DNA of 64,000 bases from Capra hircus (taxonomy: Eukaryota > Chordata > Mammalia > Artiodactyla > Bovidae). The notes under the pieces were generated by a model. It was not told the DNA's origin. It made no database searches and was given only the letters and a program-made list of their open reading frames with translations. Positions 32,758 through 43,697 of the stretch are shown in pieces. Location of the stretch: positions 25,952,001 to 26,016,000 of the forward strand of contig NC_030836.1 in NCBI RefSeq assembly GCF_001704415.2. The letters are read 5' to 3'. Numbering within the stretch: the stretch's first letter is position 1; each line of letters opens with the position of its first letter. A program made the position numbers and the translations under genes.

Positions 32758-33279
32758 GAAGATGGCAATGACGACCCTGTATGTAAGACAGCAAAAAAGA
32801 CACAGATGTGTATAACAGACTTTTGGACTCAGAGGGAGAGGGAGAGGGAGAAGGTGGGATGATTTGGGAGAATGGCATTATAACATGTATACTATCATGT
32901 AAGAATCGAATCGCCAGTCTATGTCCGACGCAGGATACAGCATGCTTGGGGCTGGTGCACGGTGATGACCCAGAGAGATGTTATGGGGAGGGAGGTGGGA
33001 GGGGGGGTTCATGTTTGGGAACGCATGTACATCCGTGGTGGATTCATGTCAATGTATGGCAAAACCAATACAGTATTGTAAAGTAAAATAAAGAAAAAAA
33101 AAACCAAAAAAACCTCAAAAGTACCTGAACTTGCGTGGTGGCTGAGGGAAAAGGATGGAATTCAGTGTGGCTGTAGACCCTAATGCTGCGCATGTAAGAA
33201 ATGTGAGAAACACATGGAAGGCTTTCACCAGAGAACAATGTAACTTACAGAGTTATTTATGTAGTGCCTATTGTGTGAG

Positions 33280-33473
33280 TTAAAGTCGCTCAGTCATGTC
33301 CGACTCTTTGTGACCCCCATGGACTACACAGTCCATGGAATTCTCCAGGCCAGTATAATACCGGAGTGAGTTGCCATTTCCTTCTCCAGGGGATCTTCCC
33401 AACCCAGGGATCGAACCCAGGTCTCCCACATTGCAGGGGGATTCTTTACCAGGTGAGCCACAAGGGAGGTCCC
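33280..33473 (-). mobile_element. Bov-tA SINE
   Basis: Reverse: 'AAGTCGCTCAGTCATGTCCG' through 'AGCCACAAGGGAGGTCC', with the full tRNA-like head. Confidence 0.9.
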
Positions 33474-33624
33474 TGCACTATTCACAGCAGTACAAAAGAA
33501 GTGGTGAATAAGACAGAAGAGATGTTAGTCCTCATTTATAATTTATAAGGAGACACAGGAATTAAAGAGAAAAATGGTGAATGTTATGATGGAGGATTCA
33601 CAGAAACTTTGGGGAACATATATG

Positions 33625-33850
33625 AAGACAGCTGGCATTATTTGACTGTATACTACATGCCAGGTACTGTTCTAACCATTTTTTTATATTTTTTTTCATT
33701 TAATCATCAAAATAACTGAATGAAGGAGATGCTATTATTATCATCAATATTTTAGGAATTATGAATCTGAGGCATGGAGAGTTAATCACTGTGTCCAAGC
33801 TAGTAAGCATGGGAGTAGGCCTCAAACTCATACCCTCTAACTCTATAGTC
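33625..33850 (-). repeat. MIR SINE relic
   Basis: Antisense MIR: 'actacatgccaggtactgttc', then 'tcatttaatcatcaaaataactg', then 'gaatctgaggcatggagag'. Confidence 0.7.
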
Positions 33851-35325
33851 CCCACTGTTTTTTACTATGAGAAATGATTGATGACCTCAGTTAATGAAAT
33901 AATACAGTTAAGGACCCAGCTGGAACCTCAGGTAGATATTTCCAGTAGGTGTTTAAAATGTAAAAAATTTAGTAGGGAGAAAGGCATTTAGCATTTTATT
34001 TTTGAGATAATCCATGAGAGACAACAAGTGAAGTGAATTGCTAGAGGCTTTGTAAAATTTCAAGTAAAGATGTGAAGAAATCCTTAGGCAGACTCTGGAA
34101 AATTTCCTCTTAGGATCTGGGAAGACACAGAGAAAGAACCTGTACAATAGATATTTCTAAAGTGATGAAGATGATAGGAAGATGGGAGCTTACTTTTGCC
34201 TCTGCCTTGGGGGATGTACAATCCCTGGAGTGATGTGTAAACTGGATTAAAATATTGAGTCCCTAAGGACCTAGATAGAGAACATGGTAAATGTAACTCC
34301 CTTACTTCTTTTTTACATATAGAATCTATTCCCTGGGGAGAGACTGAGCAAGCTTCCACCCTGTTTATAAGCAAGTGCGCGACATCATTAAACTCACAGT
34401 CCGTCTTCCGTTTATTATCAAGTGGCAAACCTGATAACAACGCTGTGAAATTTTCCTTGCTGAGTGAGAAGACTCAAAGCCATAATTAGAAGTCAATATT
34501 TGTAGTTCAGAAAGATTTCTGGGGCATATCTGAAATTAAGTCTGGGCTGCTCAGACTTTTCATTTTAGAATCAAATGAACCAGAGCCTCAGACAGGACAC
34601 TGCCTTTCCAGGACAAACACCAAGGGAGAGCTCTAAGGTTTCTGGCCACATAAGGGTGAGTTCCTGAATTCTGTTGACATCAGATCTGCCACTTTCCTGT
34701 CTCCCTCTCTCCCCACCATTTTGTGCAGTCATGAGATTCAAGTGAAACTCTAGGAGACTATACTGAAGGGGATCAAAGAGTGTTCAGAGGTGGGGAGGTG
34801 CAGAAGTATCTCAGTCAGTAAGTTCCTTTTCTATGGACAGACTCTCACTCTTCTACTTGGGCAATGACTAAAACTCCTCTAGCCTTCGGTCCCTTAGTCT
34901 TTGGTTAGAGACAATCTTCTTGGTTCCAGCTCACACCAGATCTAATCTGCACCAGAAGCCAGCACCATGTAGCTGGGGTCTCTGCCTACAATTTTGCTGA
35001 TGAAGAGAAGGCTCAAGTGAATGAAGAAAAGGTGAAGTTAGAGAAGGACTTTCTAACTTGATCCCTCTCTTTTATCCCTTCGTTTTTCTAGCAGGCATGT
35101 ATCCATATGGCAGCATTGCCTTCTCTCTGTAGGCTGTTTGTGATGATCTTTGTTTTATTTAGCTTGTCAAGACTCTAGAAAGGGAAAGCCCATGGTAAAG
35201 GCAGATTCTATGGGCCCAGGTTGGCCTAGTCTCAGACATGCTCAGTATGTATACTCTCTTGTAGGATGAGATATTGTCAGAAGGACTGAGCTGTTCCCCA
35301 GTGTAAATCTTCTCTCCTGTGTCCA
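33851..35325. other. Intergenic DNA upstream of the second OR8B-like gene
   Basis: No gene or nameable repeat is supported. A 118-codon minus-strand frame (34084-34440) has no family resemblance. The region would contain the promoter and 5' exon of the downstream OR gene if it is built like other OR genes, but I cannot place them. Confidence 0.4.
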
Positions 35326-35328
35326 CAG
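35309..35328 (+). promoter_or_regulatory. Candidate 3' splice site before second OR8B-like ATG
   Basis: CTTCTCTCCTGTGTCCACAG ends 16 bp before the ATG at 35345. TTAGGGAAGAATGG follows. Spacing and sequence parallel the acceptor at 26335. Confidence 0.55.
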
Positions 35329-35344
35329 ATTCTCTTAGGGAAGA

Positions 35345-36277
35345 ATGGCTCCTGGGAATGGGTCTTTTGTGACTGCATTCATCCTGGTGGGGTTAACAGA
35401 CCAACTGGATCTCCAAGTTCCCTTGTTTTTCCTGTTTCTATTAATGTATATGGTCACTGTGATAGGAAATTTGAGCCTGATTATCCTAATTGGGATAAAT
35501 TCACATCTACACACCCCCATGTACTTTTTCCTCTTTAACTTGTCCTTCACAGACCTCTGTTATTCTTCAGTATTTACACCCAAAATGCTGATAGATTTCT
35601 TATCGAAGGAGAATATTATCTCTTACATGGGGTGCATGACCCAGCTCTACTTCTTCTGTTTTTTTGTCGTTTCTGAATGCTATGTGCTGACATCAATGGC
35701 CTATGACCGCTATGTGGCCATCTGTAAGCCACTCTCATATAATACTGTCATGTCCCCTAAAGTGTGCTCCAGCCTTATGCTTGGTTCCTACTTGATGGCA
35801 TTTTCTGGTGCCATGGCTCACACTGGATGCATGCTGAGACTGACGTTCTGTGAAGCAAACTCCATCAACCATTATTTCTGTGACATCCACCCTCTGCTCC
35901 AGCTCTCCTGCACAAGTACCTACGTCATTGAGCTGGTAGCTTTCATCATGGCGGGCATCAACATCATTGTGCCCAGTCTCACCATCTTTGTCTCTTATGG
36001 TCTCATCCTGTCCAGCATCCTCCACATCAAGTCCACGGAGGGCAGGTCCAGAGCCTTCAGCACCTGCAGTTCCCACATCATTGCTGTTTCTCTGTTCTTT
36101 GGATCTGGGGCATTTGTGTATCTCAAATCATCTTCTACTGGATCTTTGGATGAGGGAAAAATCTCTTCTATCTTTTATACCAATGTGGTTCCCATGATGA
36201 ACCCCTTAATTTACAGTCTGAGGAACAAAGATGTTAAAAATGCTCTGAGAAAAACCCTGAGGAGAAGAGAGTATTGA
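35345..36277 (+). CDS. Olfactory receptor, OR8B-like (copy 2), intact
   Basis: A 310-residue class II odorant receptor. It has a sequon at N5-G-S, GN at 41-42 and LHTPMYFFL at 55-63. C97 and C179 form the TM3-EC2 disulfide. MAYDRYVAIC lies at 118-127, RAFSTCSSHI at 236-245 and PMMNPLIYSLRN at 283-294. FSGAMAHTGCMLRLTFC and SLFFGSGAFVYLK are typical of the OR8B group. It lies 8.1 kb downstream of, and in the same orientation as, the copy at 26353, with the large L1 between them. All class-defining residues are present and length is normal, so it is likely functional. Ligand unknown. Confidence 0.93.
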   Translation: MAPGNGSFVTAFILVGLTDQLDLQVPLFFLFLLMYMVTVIGNLSLIILIGINSHLHTPMYFFLFNLSFTDLCYSSVFTPKMLIDFLSKENIISYMGCMTQLYFFCFFVVSECYVLTSMAYDRYVAICKPLSYNTVMSPKVCSSLMLGSYLMAFSGAMAHTGCMLRLTFCEANSINHYFCDIHPLLQLSCTSTYVIELVAFIMAGINIIVPSLTIFVSYGLILSSILHIKSTEGRSRAFSTCSSHIIAVSLFFGSGAFVYLKSSSTGSLDEGKISSIFYTNVVPMMNPLIYSLRNKDVKNALRKTLRRREY

Positions 36278-36511
36278 TTAGAATCAGTTTCTATGTCCAG
36301 GTCATAGGATGGGAGAGATTTTGTGTGTTTATTTACAATATTTGAGGTGGCAGCCTTCTTACCTTATTTATTTCTCATCATAAGGAAGGAAATTTAGTCT
36401 TCCCTCTAGTTGTTTGCAGTTTCTTAGAGTAGATCATCTTTTTTTTATTACTACGTTAGCAATATCCTTTCCTTTCCTTCATGTTTCCCATTAAAGAATA
36501 ACATAAACTAA

Positions 36512-36633
36512 CATTTTTTTTTTTTGCCACCCAGCATGGGTTTTGGGCTCTTAGTTCACCAACCAGGGATTGAACCCTTGCCCTCTGCAGTGGAACTGCA
36601 GAGTCCTAACCACTGGACCACCAGAGAATTCCC
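36512..36633 (-). mobile_element. CHR-type SINE fragment
   Basis: Reverse tRNA-like head: 'CACCCAGCATGGGTTTTGGG' through 'GGACCACCAGAGAATTCCC', preceded by a T run. Confidence 0.65.
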
Positions 36634-36736
36634 TTCTATTTATTTTTCCTATTGTTATTATGGACTTTTTTTTTCACTTGGAAAAAGATGAATGTTTCTG
36701 CTAATGATCAATAAAGTAACACTAGTGTGACTTTAT

Positions 36737-36868
36737 TGGAGAAGGAAATGGCAACCCGCTCTAGTGTTCTTGCCTGGAGAATCCCTGGGATGGGGGACCC
36801 TGGTGGGCTGCCGTCTATGGGGTCGCACAGAGTCAGACATGACTGAAGCGACTTAGCAGCAGCAGCAG
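36737..36868 (+). mobile_element. Bov-A monomer SINE
   Basis: Forward: 'TTGGAGAAGGAAATGGCAACC' through 'GACTTAGCAGCAGCAGC', ending in a short AGC repeat typical of Bov-A2. Confidence 0.88.
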
Positions 36869-37372
36869 CCGCAGTGTGACTTTAAAGTCTTTAAAGTCAT
36901 TGATTTTGAATGTTCAATAAAGTAACATTTCTTAAATGACACTTATGGCCCTGGAAGCATGAATCAGACAATCTATCCTACCTTTTTCTTTCTCCGTACA
37001 GTGGTCAGGCATGTGATTTATCCAAATGCCATTGTTTCACCCTTATAGGAGATTCCATAAAGACTATCAAAGATAACTCCACTTTGCTGCTGAAAACACT
37101 AGTCATTAAGCTACTTTCATGTTTATCTCTAGTATTTCATATTTATTTTCTATATTCAAAGTAGCACATCAGATTTTCAATATATATTTATTTCATGAAT
37201 ATAATACTGAATGCTGAAACTCAGAGAAGTGTAATGATTTATTTAAAGTCACACAATTTCTTTATGAAAAAATCTGGAATAAACTATTAGCCTTTTGATT
37301 TCAAATGTACTACTCTTTCTAGTATACTTTCTGTTTACTTCATTTTATTTGTATTTTAGTAAATATAAGGTA
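36869..37372. other. AT-rich intergenic DNA, nothing recognised
   Basis: No open frame of note and no repeat that I can name. Confidence 0.4.
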
Positions 37373-37590
37373 AGGCTTCCAAGGTGGCTCAGATAGTAAA
37401 GAATCTACCTGCAATGCAGGAGACCTGGGTTTGATCCCTGGGTTGGGAAGATTCCCTGGAGAAGGGCATGGCAACCCACTCCAGCATTCTTATGTAGAGA
37501 ATCCCCATGAACAGAGGAGCCTGGCAGGCTACAGTCCATGGGGTCACAAAGAGTCGGACATGACTGAGAGACTAAGCATAGCACAGCAAA
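37373..37590 (+). mobile_element. Bov-tA SINE
   Basis: Forward: 'AAGGCTTCCAAGGTGGCTCAG' through 'GAGTCGGACATGACTGAGAG'. A poly-A run of about 20 bases at 37637-37655 is nearby. Confidence 0.9.
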
Positions 37591-38098
37591 CATAAGATAT
37601 GAGAAAACATTTGTTTTGAAAACTGACTTTTTCTGCAAAAAAAAAAAAAAAAAAAGAAATATTTTCAGGATCTTATAATTCAGAGAACAGGTATTCCTAA
37701 GAAATAAGTAAAACATTTCTTAGGAATGTGTCATTAGTCCATGGTCTAATAAAGAAGGCCAATAAATAAGAGGTCCTTCAGTAGGGAATGGACAATGAGA
37801 TTTAGAAGTCACACTTCGTCCTGAATTTGTTTCCTTATTTGTAGAGTACCTTAATTATCCTCCATTGTCCATAAAGCTTTTTTATTTTAAAGCAAAAAAA
37901 GTTAATTTCGAATTAAAAAAATTGCAATTTGGGGCAAATAGATTCTGGTAGCAGCCTAAACAGTGTCCCAGCTCAGGAGTAAAATCAAAGGCTTTTAGAG
38001 GCAAAGAAGGAAAGTTGGCACTGCAAAGAATTTTAATATAAGAGCTGGAGAAAGAAGCTAGTGTTGGCTAAACAGGATTGAGTACTAGCTATCACTTG
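37591..38098. other. AT-rich intergenic DNA, nothing recognised
   Basis: Contains the poly-A run near 37640 and poly-A/T tracts near 37880-37925. No gene. Confidence 0.4.
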
Positions 38099-38226
38099 TT
38101 ATTGTTTAGTCGCTAAGTTGTGTCTGACTCTTTTGCGACCCCATGAACTGAAGTCTGCCAAGATCGTCTGTCCATGGGATTTTCCAGGCAAGAATATTGG
38201 AGTGGGCTGCCATTTCCCTCTCCTCC
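38099..38226 (-). mobile_element. Bov-A monomer SINE
   Basis: Reverse: 'TTGTTTAGTCGCTAAGTTG' through 'GGGCTGCCATTTCCCTCTCC'. Confidence 0.87.
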
Positions 38227-39264
38227 ATAAAGTTTTTATTAAAACTTATAATACACAATGACCGCACATTAATAGTAATTTGGAGGAGGAAGACCAATGG
38301 CTATGGCCACATCTGTTGGGAATCATGTAGAGAGAGGACAGTATCTTAAGGAGATAACATAGTGATTGGTAATCAAAACTCAAGTTAGAAAGAAAGAATA
38401 GAAAACAAAATTATGAGAAAAGAAAGCTCTTTCTATGATTTTCTTCTCCTTTCTAGAAGACTCTAGAAATATTATGGAGGTCACAGGATTTCTCTGGAAA
38501 GCCTTTAGCTTAAAGTTATTTGGTACTTATAAAATGTTGAACACACATTCCTGTTTCTTGGCTTCCACATGCTACTCTTATGTGGATTTTAAAGTACAAA
38601 AGCCTCAAATTTCATCTGTGAGAGCAATGACTATTTGAAAGAAATATTTGGGGAATAAATCAAATTTTGAACAAGACGTCTTTTTCTTTTGAGGTACTAG
38701 GAAAAAGAAAACCACTCAAAAATGTGATGTGTTGAGACAGTTTAAACATGTCCTAAAATAACTGTAGTAACATTTACTACTTTACTGTTTTCCAGTCTCC
38801 ATTCAATATTTAGATATTTTGAAATTTAGCATAGCTGGATTGTTGGCTTGTTTTTAGATGTTCAACATTGCAAAATTCTTGACTTATAGTTTTATTGACC
38901 ATTCATATCCCATCCCCTGATCCAATATTAGTATGTTTGATTTTCACTTAACTAGTTCTATATATGTGAAATAATTGATCTTGGTTGGATTTTTTTTTCA
39001 TTTTGCTTTTCTTTTAGTAACTGTTCTGATAAAATTACTTTCCATATTGAAGGAAAAGTATATCTCAATAGGCAAACAGTATCTTTCTATTTGGGAGCCT
39101 TTGCAGACACTGCAGATTGTGTTCAATATGTTATATATTTTATTAGCATTTGAGGCGACTCAAAGAGTGGGTTAAAACTGGTGGTTGATCTTTCATTTGA
39201 TGAGACTCAAAATACAAATGAAACCCATTTCAATCTCAGAAAAAAATCTTTAAAATTAGGTTTC
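38227..39264. other. AT-rich intergenic DNA, nothing recognised
   Basis: No supported gene. A few 60-67 codon frames have no family resemblance. Confidence 0.4.
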
Positions 39265-40105
39265 AAGAATTCAAAAAGATGCATGTACCCTAATGTTTGA
39301 ACTTCCCAGGTGGCACTAGTGGTAAAGAATCCACCTGTCAATGCAAGAGATGCAAGAGACACTGATTTGATCCCTGGATTGGGAAGATGCTCTGGAGCAG
39401 GAAATGGAAGCCCACACCAGTGTTCTTGCTGGGGAAATCCCATGGACAGAGGAGCCTGGTAGGCTATAGTCCATGGGTATCAGAGTTGGACATGACTGTA
39501 CATCTAAGCACCTCTATGATCACAGAAGCACTCTTTACAATAGCCAGGACATGGAAGCAACCTAAACATTCATTGACAGAGGAATGGATAAAGAAGTGTG
39601 GTACATATATACAATGGAATATTAGCCATAAACATGAAATTGGGTCATTTGTAGAGATGTGGATGGACGTAGAGTCTGTCATACAGAGTAAAGTAAGTCA
39701 GAAAAGAAAAACAACTATCATATATTAACACATATATGTGGAATCTAGAAAAATGGTACAGAGAAACCTATTTGCTGGGCAGGAATAGAGATCCAAATGT
39801 AAAGTGAACATGTGGACACAGTGGGGGACTGGGAGGGTGGGACGAATTCGGAGAGTAGCATTGACATATACACCCCATGTGTAAAACAGATAGCTAGCAG
39901 AAGCTGCTGTGTAGCGCGGGGAGCTCAGCTTGGTGCTCTGTGATGACCTAGACGGGTGGGACAGGGTGGGGTGGGATGGGTGTGGTGGGAGGGAGGATTA
40001 AGAAGGAGGAGATATATTAATATGCATACATATAGCTGATTCACTTCACTGTATAGCAGAAACTAACACAACATTTTACAGTAATTATACTTCAATAAAA
40101 AATTG
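39265..40105 (+). mobile_element. Old L1 3' end split by a Bov-tA
   Basis: Forward old L1: 'AAAAAGATGCATGTACCCTAATG', interrupted by a SINE (39300-39505). It then resumes with 'CACAGAAGCACTCTTTACAATAGCC' and runs to 'acttcaataaaaaattg'. The ORF2 tail is still readable (ARTWKQPKHSLTEEW) but short. Confidence 0.8.
39300..39505 (+). mobile_element. Bov-tA SINE nested in old L1
   Basis: Forward: 'ACTTCCCAGGTGGCACTAGTG' through 'GAGTTGGACATGACTGTAC'. Confidence 0.85.
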
Positions 40106-41539
40106 TCTCATTCCTTCAGATTATTTTGCAAATCATTAATCAGAAAAACAGATTTACCTACAGATTGTAAAAGTTAAGGGTGGCTAAGTGTTAATAGAGG
40201 CAATTTGGTTTTCTAGTTAGTGCCTTTAAGTACTATATAGCTATGTGGACTTCTTTTAACAGGGAGGAATACATCTGAGGAAACAAGTCAGTTATTTTAT
40301 ATACACAGCATAGAATTTTGAAATGGGATAAAAGGGGTTATGAGGTAAAGTATGATTCTATTGAAGTTGGCACAGCTGAGAATCAAACAGGTAAGTCATG
40401 GGATTCTCCTGTGCCTGTGTACTAGGATGGAGCTGTTTCTAGATCAGTCCAAAAGCTTTGATATTGTAGGCTTACAAAAGTGGCCTTTTTAGTTAGCGAA
40501 CAGAAAGTTCCCTGACGACATCATGAATGTGTTTAATGTGAACTTTCTCTAAGTGGGCTACTGTTGTCAGGATCAGGTTTGGAATGTGTATGACGAGGGT
40601 TCACTGTGGTTAAGGGCTAAAGAAAACCAGAAGTAAAATGGTTCTAATAATTCCTGAACCCCCAGCTTTACTGAACCCCATTATATACTTCTCCTTATAC
40701 GGCCTTGCCCCCAACACACACAATGTCTTCAAGTCTTGTATTTTATGAGATCACTGCTTAACATCAATTCATGATACACAACCCACTTTTAATCTTTGCA
40801 AGCTCATTCAGGTAAGTGGTTCTTTACTCCAGTGCCTGAGGGGCAAGGTTGAGCAGGAACTACTTGTTGCATCTAGCAAGAGGAAATGGGTGTTGATTCA
40901 TTCACCCATTTGATTATGTGACTACAACAAACAAAACATGCATTTAATATCCATTATTGGTGATATGTACAATGGGCTGTATGTCATTGAGGCTGTTTTT
41001 CTCTTTAAAATGTAGTGGAGTTGCAGGCTACCCATGGGTTGAATGTGAGATCAGTTGTTTGTGTTCAAAATTCTTACTGAAATTTGATTCTGGTAAATTG
41101 ATGTACATATTGAGGACAGACACAGTGTTTCCCCAAAGCTGGCACAATTGGTTTTTCTCTCAAGCACTGGGACATTTCCCTGTGTGGTCAACCTGGCACC
41201 AGGTGAAGTTGTTGCTTTACATGCTGGGTCTGGTGCACAAAATAAACACTTTTAAACATTAAAGCTCACTCAGTGAAGAAGTCTTACATTCTGAAGCAGA
41301 GATACCCTCTTGCTCAGTGAGTGGGAGGCTGGTGGAATCACCTGGGCTGTTTGAAGTCTCCCTGTGACATGAAGTTCAGTAGACCCACTTCACACATTAA
41401 TAGAGACAACTTGCAGGGTGTCACAATTGTTCTTAGAAGTCTTGTTGCAGTTTCCTCTGAACCTTTGCATCTATCAGGCTGTGTGTTCCTCAGGGAAGGA
41501 CAGTGAGGAGTTAGGGAAGGGGATCCTAGTTCCCATCTC
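40106..41539. other. Intergenic DNA, nothing recognised
   Basis: No gene supported. A 101-codon frame at 40957-41262 has no resemblance to known families and no supporting context. Confidence 0.4.
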
Positions 41540-41645
41540 AGGGATGATGAAACTGAGGCTCAGAGATGTTCATGCTTATTCCAAATTGCAATTTATAAGT
41601 GGTAGAGCTGAGACTAGGACTTGGGTATTTTGTTTTGATTCTAAA
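41540..41645 (-). repeat. MIR SINE relic
   Basis: Antisense MIR core: 'gggatgatgaaactgaggctcagagatg' and 'agtggtagagctgagactagg'. Confidence 0.7.
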
Positions 41646-41856
41646 TGTGTAAAGTTAAAAAAATATGCAGAATTTACTATATACTTTCAAAAATCAGTGA
41701 CACATGAACAATGATTTTAGTGAGTAAAATGCATCTGAACACAGACAAAGGCAAAATTCTAAATTAAGAAAAATGTAAAATATCTTCACATTTCATTCAC
41801 AGTTTATTGCCTAATTTAGAGTATGTGAACATATTGTGTACTTCCCTGCACCCATG

Positions 41857-42083
41857 TGTGCTAAGTTGCTTCAGTCATGTTCAACTCTTTGTGATCCTAT
41901 GGACTGTAGCTCAATAGGCTCCTCTGTCCATGGGATTCTCCAGGCAAGAATACTGGAGTGGGTTGCCATGCCCTCCTCCAGGGGATATTCCCCTCCAGGG
42001 AATATTCCCCACCCAGGGATCGAAGCTGCATCTCCTGCATTGGCAGGCAGATTCTTTGCCACTGAGCCATCAAAGAAGCCCAT
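41857..42083 (-). mobile_element. Bov-tA SINE with internal duplication
   Basis: Reverse Bov-tA, 'GTGCTAAGTTGCTTCAGTC' through 'GAGCCATCAAAGAAGCCC'. Near 41980-42015 a short segment (CCAGGG-ATATTCCCC) occurs twice in tandem, making this copy longer than its relatives. Confidence 0.88.
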
Positions 42084-42501
42084 ATGTGCATGACATTTAT
42101 TTTATAACTAGAAGCTTGTACCTCTTAATCCACTTCACCTATTTTGGTCAACGCTCCCACTCTTTTCCCTTCTGGCAACCACCTCTCTGTATTTACTCGT
42201 TTACTCGTCTGTTTCAGTTTTTTTTTTGTTCATTTGTTCTGTTTTTTAGATTCCCCATATAAATGAGACCATACAGTATTTGTCCTTCTCTGTGTGACTT
42301 ATTTCACTTAGCATAATAACTTCTAGATCCATCCATATTGTCACAATGGCAAGATTTTATTTTTTATAACTGAATAAATTCCATTGAATGTATGTATATA
42401 TACATATCTTCTTCACCCAGTCATCTGTCAGTGGACACTTAGGTTATTTTCATATATTGAGAATTGCAAACAGTAGTGCAATAAACACAGGGATATATAT
42501 G

Positions 42502-42640
42502 AAAGTGAAGTCACTCAGTCGTGTCCAACTCTTTGCAACCCCATGGACTGTAGCCTACCAGGCTCCTCCCTCCTGGGATTCTCCAGGCAAGAGTACTGGA
42601 GTGGGTTGCCATTTTCCTTCTCCAGGGGATCTTCCAATCA
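42502..42640 (-). mobile_element. Bov-A SINE nested in old L1
   Basis: Reverse: 'GAAAGTGAAGTCACTCAGTCG' through 'TCTCCAGGGGATCTTCC'. Confidence 0.88.
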
Positions 42641-43221
42641 GTGTTTGTTTTCTTTGGAAAATCTAAGAGTTTTAAAACAGATGCACTGGGATTTTCTTCA
42701 CAGAAAATTATGGTACCTGAAATTAAGCACAGTATCATTTCTTTGTTTCTGACCGGTATGTAATCCATTTTCTTTTCTTGCTTTATTCCTTTGAGCAATG
42801 CTTTATGTAGAATGCATAAAAACAATGCTTTCTGTATAATGAATAAAAGTGATAAATGGATATCCCTGTCTTATTCCCAGTCAAAATTGGAAAGTTTCAG
42901 TCTTTCATCATTAAGTATAATGTTCACGGGAGTGTTTTTGTAGACATTATTTTTCAAGTTGAGGAAATTTTCCTCTATTGCTAGTTTTTGATAATTTAAA
43001 AAAATTATAAGTTGCTGTTGGTTTTAGATATTTCTTGTCTCAACTGATATGATCACATTTTTTTTCTTCTTTAGCCTATTCATATGCTACAGTACATTTA
43101 TTGATTTTTTTCAAATACGAACATCTTTGATTCCCTGAAATAAACCTTACTTGGTTATAGCATATAATTCTGTCTATATGTATGCTGTTTTTTTTTTTAT
43201 ATTGCAGTATAGTTTTGATTG

Positions 43222-43378
43222 AGCTTCCCTGGTGGCTCAGATGGTAAAGAATCTGCCTGTAATATGGGAGACTTAGGTTCAGTCCCTGGGTTGGGAAGAT
43301 TTCCTGGAGAAGGGAATGGCAACCCACTCCAGTATTCTTGCCTGGAGAATTTCATGGACAGAGGAGCCTGATGAGTTC
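43222..43378 (+). mobile_element. Bov-tA SINE nested in old L1
   Basis: Forward: 'GAGCTTCCCTGGTGGCTCAG' through 'CATGGACAGAGGAGCCTGATG'. Its 3' third is missing. Confidence 0.88.
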
Positions 43379-43672
43379 CTTTCACTTATTTTTCATTTAT
43401 TTTTTCTTATATTGTTCACTTATTTTTGCTGTTATATTTATTATTTCTTTTCTTCTATTTTCATTAAGCTTCTGCAAAAGGGATTTGTCCGTTTTTCTTT
43501 CTCTTATTTAGTCATTCAATTATTTATTTATATCACTATGGACTCATGGCTATTTTATATTTTAAATAATAATCCATTACCACTTCATTCAATATATTGG
43601 TGGAAGTTATTCTAGTTTTGACCACTGAGAACTCTTTCAACTGGCTCCTGTTTCTCTGTCATAACCCCATCT

Positions 43673-43697
43673 TTGTGTGTGTGTGTGTATGTGTGTA
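43673..43697. repeat. (TG)n microsatellite
   Basis: TG repeated about twelve times with one TATG interruption. Confidence 0.9.

Larger units (their letters stand above)
28619..33122 (+). mobile_element. Bovine L1, twin-primed (5' inversion), with 16-bp TSD
   Basis: AAAAAACCTCAAAAGT stands at 28619-28634 and again at 33107-33122, a 16-bp target-site duplication bounding an insertion of about 4.47 kb. The first 95 bp (28635-28729) are inverted: read on the minus strand they encode ORF1 residues ending ETLQARREWQD. From 28730 the plus strand continues ORF1 with ILKVMKENNLQPRLLYPAR. The inverted and direct parts are contiguous in the L1 consensus and share AGAC at the junction, the signature of twin priming. 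ORF1 ends at 28900, ORF2 begins at 28952, and the 3' UTR ends in an A-rich tail at 33090-33106. Confidence 0.95.

Noticed and set aside
34084..34440. 118-codon minus-strand frame upstream of the second OR8B-like gene
   Set aside because: No homology is recognisable, there is no conserved start context, and its length is compatible with chance.
37373..37470. tRNA gene suggested by the B-box-like GGTTTGATCCCTGGG
   Set aside because: This is the tRNA-derived head of a Bov-tA SINE, present in many copies in the window, and it does not fold as a complete tRNA.
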